Source of the DNA: Chalara sp. BL73
Lineage: Eukaryota; Ascomycota; Leotiomycetes; Helotiales
NCBI GenBank assembly: GCA_918026815.1
Contig: CAKJVC010000092.1
Span: 1,054,001-1,118,000, forward strand
DNA length: 64,000 nucleotides
Reading direction: 5' to 3'
Below are positions 58,801-64,000 of this stretch, piece by piece. The notes below the pieces were generated by a model. It did not search any database and was not told the origin of the DNA. It saw only the letters and a list, made by a program, of their open reading frames with translations. The position numbers were made by a program, and so were the translations under genes. Every line of letters begins with the position of its first letter. Position 1 is the stretch's first letter.

Positions 58801-59829
58801 GAAGATCAAGCCATGGCGATTTCATAAGACGGAAACGGCTACCCAGTGAGTTGTCAACGCCAGCAAGTCGGATCAATATTGAGAATACTTGGCCACTGCG
58901 GGTTTGGAGTCTGAATGTAAAGAACGTGGTTCTTGTCGGAAGAAAGCCTATACCTGAACGCGCTCTACATAGCCATTATTTCTTAGACCGGTGGTGAGAC
59001 TATTCCCTAATTCCCGAATGTATCACATTTTACGCTTCGAAATTCAGAGTCCTTATTTTATTTAAGGTGCAAGAGAGAATTCCACAGCTATTTATAAAGG
59101 TCAGGAGTATTGTTTGCATCGTTATCCCAAGCGTAATGTGTGGGAAAGCTAGATTGACTGTATTCTGGTTTTTCTGTTTATTTTTAATAGTTGCGAGCTT
59201 GAAGACCTTCAAAACCATGATATTCCAAATGACCTTCTACTGTACAGCCAAAGTGTCACTAGACACACGGAAAAGTTAGATGCAGAGTTAAAGTGCAGTA
59301 CAATATTAATTTTGGTTATTTTTACTACGTTATGTTTGAAGGAGAAAGGGAGACACAACATACATAGGCACTCGTGCGGCTTGCACTTTTGGACGCTTAT
59401 CTGGTGATATGCACAGCAATTCAAAGGCATGCCCAGACCCCCCAAACCCCAGATTCCAAAAGTGGGGTCATGATTCAATACCAACTAGGGGCAACAGGCT
59501 TTCGGAAACCTTACCTTTTTGGGTAAGAATGGCGACGGATCGAAACTATATCCAGAATGTCGGGACTTTGCTATGTTCAGTTACTAATAGTGTATCTGGC
59601 CATGAGTCCTCGGAGGCCTTGCCTCTCTAGTTAAGAATGGTGATACGCTTAGCCGCTTGACCGTCTCATACTGCGACCCCTCCTTTTTGTCGGCATTCGG
59701 TACAGCGCCTTGCGACCTGGCCGAGTCTCCATACTTCATTTTTCTTCTGGCTAGTGGAGTGTACTCCATTACAGTCGTTAGATACTGTAACCTCAAGTAT
59801 CCTAAATAATACCCCCACACAATATCCCC
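58801..59829. other. intergenic 1.0 kb
   Basis: 3' flank of the transporter pseudogene and upstream of the Zn2Cys6 gene. Contains a short diverged duplication (59502-59536 and 59610-59644). No gene supported. Confidence 0.45.
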
Positions 59830-60909
59830 ATGCGCCGCCCTCATCAGAAATCGCACCATGGTTGTAAAGCCTGTAAACGGCGAAAGATCAAGTGTGATGA
59901 GAGGCGACCACAATGCGGTGCCTGTTCCAAAAAGCGGTTGAGCTGCAGCTTCCAGGAGGATTATGTCCATATTCCATCTCCAATCTCCTTAGGACATCAG
60001 GCCAGTTCTACCTGTACACAAGCTTCCACCGACGATCATCCCCTTCCTGTGCTAGAGCTTCAGCTTTTTCACCAGTGGTACATGTCCACCGCCCATGAGA
60101 CTTTCAATGACCACGAGCTGAGGAGAGTCATGCTGGAAGTCATCCCACGGGAGGGTTTTTCACATACTTTTCTGATGCACGGATTACTTGGTGTAGCCGC
60201 CTTGCATCTCGTCCAGCTAGACGGCCGGAAGGCTACTACAACATTCTCAGAGGCAGCAATTCAACACAAGCAAAAGGCACTGTCGCTCTACACCCCTCTC
60301 CTTAGCAATATCACCAATAGGAACTGTAACGCGTTGTTTGCATTCTCGTGTTTGCTGACGATTCTGAGTTTCGCCTCTCAAGCTTCGGACGCGACTCGAA
60401 CGGTCAAAGACATCGCTGATGTTGTGGACATATTTAGACTTGTGCGCGGCGTGGCTGTTATAGCGGAGCAGAAAAGGGACTGGATTGAGGGCTCAGAGCT
60501 AAGCATACTTCTTCGATCAGGCCATTTTGCCCGTCGTCCCTTTTGTCTCGCTCGCAGCACCGAAGGAAGCACACCAGAAGTTGAAGTTCGATTACAGTCA
60601 TTGCTAAAGCACTGTCAAGAGGCTTGCAAAGACAGCAATTCTATGTCTATCTACCTTTCTTCAGTCGAGGCGCTTATTGGCGGCTATACTGTCTACTCTA
60701 CAACCTCTGACAGTGCCATGATACTTGCTTGGCCGGTCATGGTTGATTCTAGGTTCCTCGAGTCGCTATTACAGAAGGACCAACTTGCTCTCGTTATTTT
60801 TGCGCACTATGGGACTGTCATGACTCTTTTGGGTGATATATGGTGGCTGAGAGGATGGGGAAAGCTCGTGATCAGCCTGACATCAGACCAACACGTCTCT
60901 GGACACTGA
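59830..60909 (+). CDS. Zn2Cys6 transcription factor, Upc2-like architecture (359 aa)
   Basis: A complete binuclear zinc cluster occupies residues 12-39: CKACKRRKIKC, DERRPQC, GACSKKRLSC, with spacing CX2CX6CX6CX2CX6C. Typical Upc2/fungal C6 regulators follow with LELQLFHQWYMSTAHETF, FLMHGLLGVAALHL, a middle region, and a C-terminal IFAHYGTVMTLLGDIWWLRGWG. The frame ends TGA at 60907, but stays open with protein-like sequence to 60996; an alternative intron (GTGATC to TTGACAG, about 60882-60943) would give a different short end. It lies next to the GH78/GH1/transporter set and is the likely local activator (inference). The gene is intronless in the model given. Confidence 0.85.
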   Translation: MRRPHQKSHHGCKACKRRKIKCDERRPQCGACSKKRLSCSFQEDYVHIPSPISLGHQASSTCTQASTDDHPLPVLELQLFHQWYMSTAHETFNDHELRRVMLEVIPREGFSHTFLMHGLLGVAALHLVQLDGRKATTTFSEAAIQHKQKALSLYTPLLSNITNRNCNALFAFSCLLTILSFASQASDATRTVKDIADVVDIFRLVRGVAVIAEQKRDWIEGSELSILLRSGHFARRPFCLARSTEGSTPEVEVRLQSLLKHCQEACKDSNSMSIYLSSVEALIGGYTVYSTTSDSAMILAWPVMVDSRFLESLLQKDQLALVIFAHYGTVMTLLGDIWWLRGWGKLVISLTSDQHVSGH

Positions 60910-61289
60910 GCTTTCTTTTTTGACAGATATCTCTATCCAGCTGTCGAGAACCGGATTAAAAATGTAAAAATGCGACTTCCAGCACAGTGGGACTAGCAAT
61001 CGCAACGGCGGATGCTCTCTAATTAGCTTGGGTGGACGAGGTTTAGCAATTGCTCCGGGTGCTGAATTGCGGGCTTGGAAGTTCAGTAGAGACACAGATC
61101 CAGAAATTGAAGATGCAGTTAGGGTGTGAAAATTTCCGGTATGCAGTACGTATTAATCTCGCAACTTAAACGCTGCCCTACCCTTACTTCACCCCTCCAA
61201 AGCAAACTCTCGAAACTGATATTACGGATAACAGTGTCTCACCTCTCGATCCGCGTCTGCTCCGATACCTCGCTCCCCAATTCATCCAC

Positions 61290-61574
61290 CTAATACTCCA
61301 TTTCGCTATTGGTTTGCGTGGAACTATTTCTCCCTTCCTTTCCCACCAGCTTGAAAATGTTGACCAGATCAGTGACGACCCTCGACTGGAGTTGACCATA
61401 AACCGTCAACGATGGAGCAGACTTCACCACCATCGGTCGATTGTCCCCTGATGTGTTAGCCTGGCGCGCACGACGAATTTGGTCGATAGGCTCATACATC
61501 TGAGTATGCGGTTCGCGAGCAGGACTCTTTCGTGGGGTGTAGGAGGAATAATGAGAAGAAGCTGAATAGGACAT
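61290..61574 (-). CDS. possible small protein of unknown function (94 aa)
   Basis: One open frame with ATG at 61574 starting MSYSASSHYSSYTPRKSPAR; the middle is basic (EPIDQIRRARQANTSGDNRP), the end amphipathic (VVTDLVNIFKLVGKEG). No signal peptide or membrane helix. Composition is protein-like with few rare codons, but there is no family and no splicing evidence. It may be a short lineage-specific gene. Confidence 0.35.
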   Translation of the reverse strand: MSYSASSHYSSYTPRKSPAREPHTQMYEPIDQIRRARQANTSGDNRPMVVKSAPSLTVYGQLQSRVVTDLVNIFKLVGKEGRNSSTQTNSEMEY

Positions 61575-64000
61575 AAAGGGATTAGGAATGGATACGATGT
61601 CTAAGAGGCTACAGCCGGGTTATATTAGGCTTGATTAGAATCCAGTAATGAGAATATTTGAGCGCCAGAATCTTGAGGAGAGATGGAAGTCAAAGGATTC
61701 AAGCTGAGATTCAAGCTTTGCATACTGCCTTTGTATGTCCTCGGCCGTTCCTCTCATTCGGGGCCAAATGGAAACACTTCAAGGAGCTAGCTTTATATAA
61801 AGCCTAAGCCTTTGAAGCAACGTTAGAATGTTTAGATACAGCGAATAATGTACTAGAACTTTTAAGGTATATTTCGGACAGGCTGCTACATTGAGAGTAT
61901 ACAAGAGATATTCAACGGAACACATCTTCTTTTCCGAGAAATATAATACAATGGAAGTACGAGGCAATGAAGCGATAAAGCCAAAGATTCAGCCGTACCA
62001 TGTTATCACAAACTCTACTTGTCTAGACTACTAAAACGTTGAAGTTTTCCCTCAAAATGTAGTGCCCACAAAAGGAATAGCAGCATGTGCTTCATTGGAG
62101 TGAATGGTGGTGTTTCCTATGGCTCTGCTGTCGTTTAGGGTTGCTTCTCATGGAATATAAGTTGGAAGCCCATGATCCCAGGTGAACACAGCAGGCTCAG
62201 AATTCAAAGACTATATGATTGAAGCTGAGCCGTGCAAATAGTACAGATGCTTGAAACACGCGCAAAGTACATTCCCTCCTGCTACCTGAGGCTTGAGCTT
62301 GATAGCCTGCATATGATCGATATGTTTGATAAACCGAGATACGTAATTTGATATAATTGTCAGATTTTAATCATATATATGCTCCTAATATTTTTGAAAA
62401 AAAGCTATGGCCTAGGATTAAGAACTCTACTCCATACATAGGCCGCATCACAGAGAAAATTGTGTACTCTGAAATATATAAAAGACCTGATCCTTGTGAA
62501 CAGAGTAATGCAACCCACCACATCACTTTGATTCGTTATTCTAATCTCGTGCCATGACACTAGCTTGTGGCACATATGGTTGGAATTACAGGCTTGATTG
62601 TACGTAGAGAATCAGCAACGAAAATGGGAACAGATATAAGAGTGCGAGACCATCATGAAGAGGAACTTGTTGCTTTTTTTTATCTCTGCTGTTATGCAAG
62701 CTGTTACTGTCCAAGCTGGTAGAGAATTGAGCTGGAGAATACCCGGAGATTTTTTACGAGAGCAGATAGCGGTACTTAATCATGGATCTGTTAAGCAGCT
62801 CTAAGGGAGATGCATTACTTATGCATGAAGCTGAACTAGAGGCCATGGCTCTTTCGCTTGTAGATATATGAGCTGAAGATTTGTCAGAATTATATGTATT
62901 GTAGCTTGCTCTCACAGAGCTGGGAGAAAGGTGAGGTTAAGAAAAGGATACCACCCATACTTGGTGGAAACAGATTAACTCAATATAGCTGGGACTGCTA
63001 TATCACAGCAACTCTCTGCGGGCATGCTTATGCTGCACTAAAACCAGGACACAAATGAATACAATTCAAATGGCATACAGATTAGCATTGGGGCGACTGT
63101 TATTTCTAACCTCCCCATTACCCCGACCTTGCTGCCCACACAAAAAATAAGCTAGAAGCTAATGATATCTGCTGAAGACCTCAGCTTTCCAGAATCACCT
63201 CCCGAAGCTTAATGGGTATGACAAGGCCCAAAGATGATGCTAAGCAAGCATGGCGATTAGCGGACGCTTTTTATTGTTCGAGGTGCAAGGTTGAACCTTT
63301 AGCAGCATTTGGGTAATGCGAAGAGTCTATCTTTTAAATCTTTATGAGGAATCTAGTCTTACGAGGCTTCGAGCCTGAGGCTGGTAGCAATAAAGGTGGT
63401 AACCTGAAGCACGGCTCTTGAAATACTATAAGCAACGTTGCTCTTTAAGGATAAAGGGAGTAATTTGCGAATCAAAATTTGGCATTGAAAATGGTAAATT
63501 CAGCCGATGGCGTTGAAGATCACCGTACGGCCTGGCCGTAAATAGATTTTGATTCCAAAGATATGACCAAGAAAGCCGAAGCACAAGTCATTCCGTAATA
63601 GGACGATTTTTCTTTATTCGCGTAGTAAGCGGGCGGCTTCCTATGACTACAAAAGCCTCGCTTGGGGTCAATACACGCTTTATGCCTTTTGGCGCTATGG
63701 GAGTTACGGGACGGGAACCATGGGTGAATATTGTGTTATCACGCAAGGTGGTCTTAGAAAGGCGAGAATTCAGTTGGGAGTATGCCGACTCATAGAATCC
63801 TAGAAGCGCTCAATACGAAAGTAGGTATAATCTAATCTGGTATCGGTTGAAAAAGAAACTGTTGTTACGCTTTGTCTTTGCTCCGGTATGGGATGGCGCC
63901 GTCCATTTGGCATAAGAACATCAAGCTGGAAACCAAAATTACCCGCTGAAATAGGACCGAGGCTGCTGGCATCTAATAATCCACGAAAGCAGCTAACCCA
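61575..64000. other. intergenic 2.4 kb to window end
   Basis: AT-rich in the first kilobase. I found no gene, tRNA, or repeat that could be supported. The few short frames contain no motifs. Confidence 0.45.

Noticed and set aside
59584..59970. 128-codon minus-strand frame over the start of the Zn2Cys6 gene
   Set aside because: Antisense shadow of the zinc-cluster exon; no motif of its own.

Overview
The window is chromosomal DNA of a filamentous ascomycete. The evidence is short 45-130 bp GT-AG introns, mostly single genes on either strand with no operons, long spacers, and fungal-specific families (HET-domain protein, Zn2Cys6 regulators, GDS1-like protein, Trm8, CCDC174 and Mdm1 homologues). 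The mix suggests Pezizomycotina, plausibly Leotiomycetes; that placement is inference. All gene models are spliced by hand and were checked for frame across each junction.

Left part (1-15.5 kb) is a compact housekeeping block: HMG-CoA synthase (sterol/isoprenoid), a CCDC174-like nuclear protein, homoserine dehydrogenase, a small membrane protein, tRNA m7G46 methyltransferase, an Mdm1/SNX13-type PXA-RGS-PX sorting nexin, a 660-residue protein of unknown function, and prefoldin subunit 5.

15.5-26.3 kb is accessory metabolism: a membrane-anchored HODM/DUF3445-type haem N-demethylase-like protein, a short-chain dehydrogenase, a succinate-semialdehyde-type aldehyde dehydrogenase, a decayed Zn2Cys6 regulator facing it, and a small cupin. 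A 4.5 kb spacer then leads to a GDS1-like winged-helix gene (30.9-32.1 kb).

32-45 kb is gene-poor and rich in fossils: a broken Zn2Cys6 regulator, a 699-residue HET protein, unexplained coding-like debris, a small lysine-rich membrane protein, a one-cysteine Asp/Glu racemase/arylmalonate-decarboxylase-like protein, and an alanine-rich secreted protein built from repeated, phase-0, sequon-bearing exons.

45-49.5 kb holds ETF:ubiquinone oxidoreductase and a Golgi-type O-fucosyltransferase-like protein. 51.7-60.9 kb is a probable glycoside-catabolism cluster: intracellular GH1 beta-glucosidase, intracellular GH78 alpha-L-rhamnosidase, a wrecked MFS sugar transporter, and an intact-finger Zn2Cys6 regulator. 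Together these would import and stepwise deglycosylate a rhamnosyl-glucoside (inference), but the transporter is dead here. The last 2.4 kb shows no gene I can support. Two of three Zn2Cys6 genes and the only transporter are pseudogenes, so regulator and transporter loss is the theme of the accessory parts.
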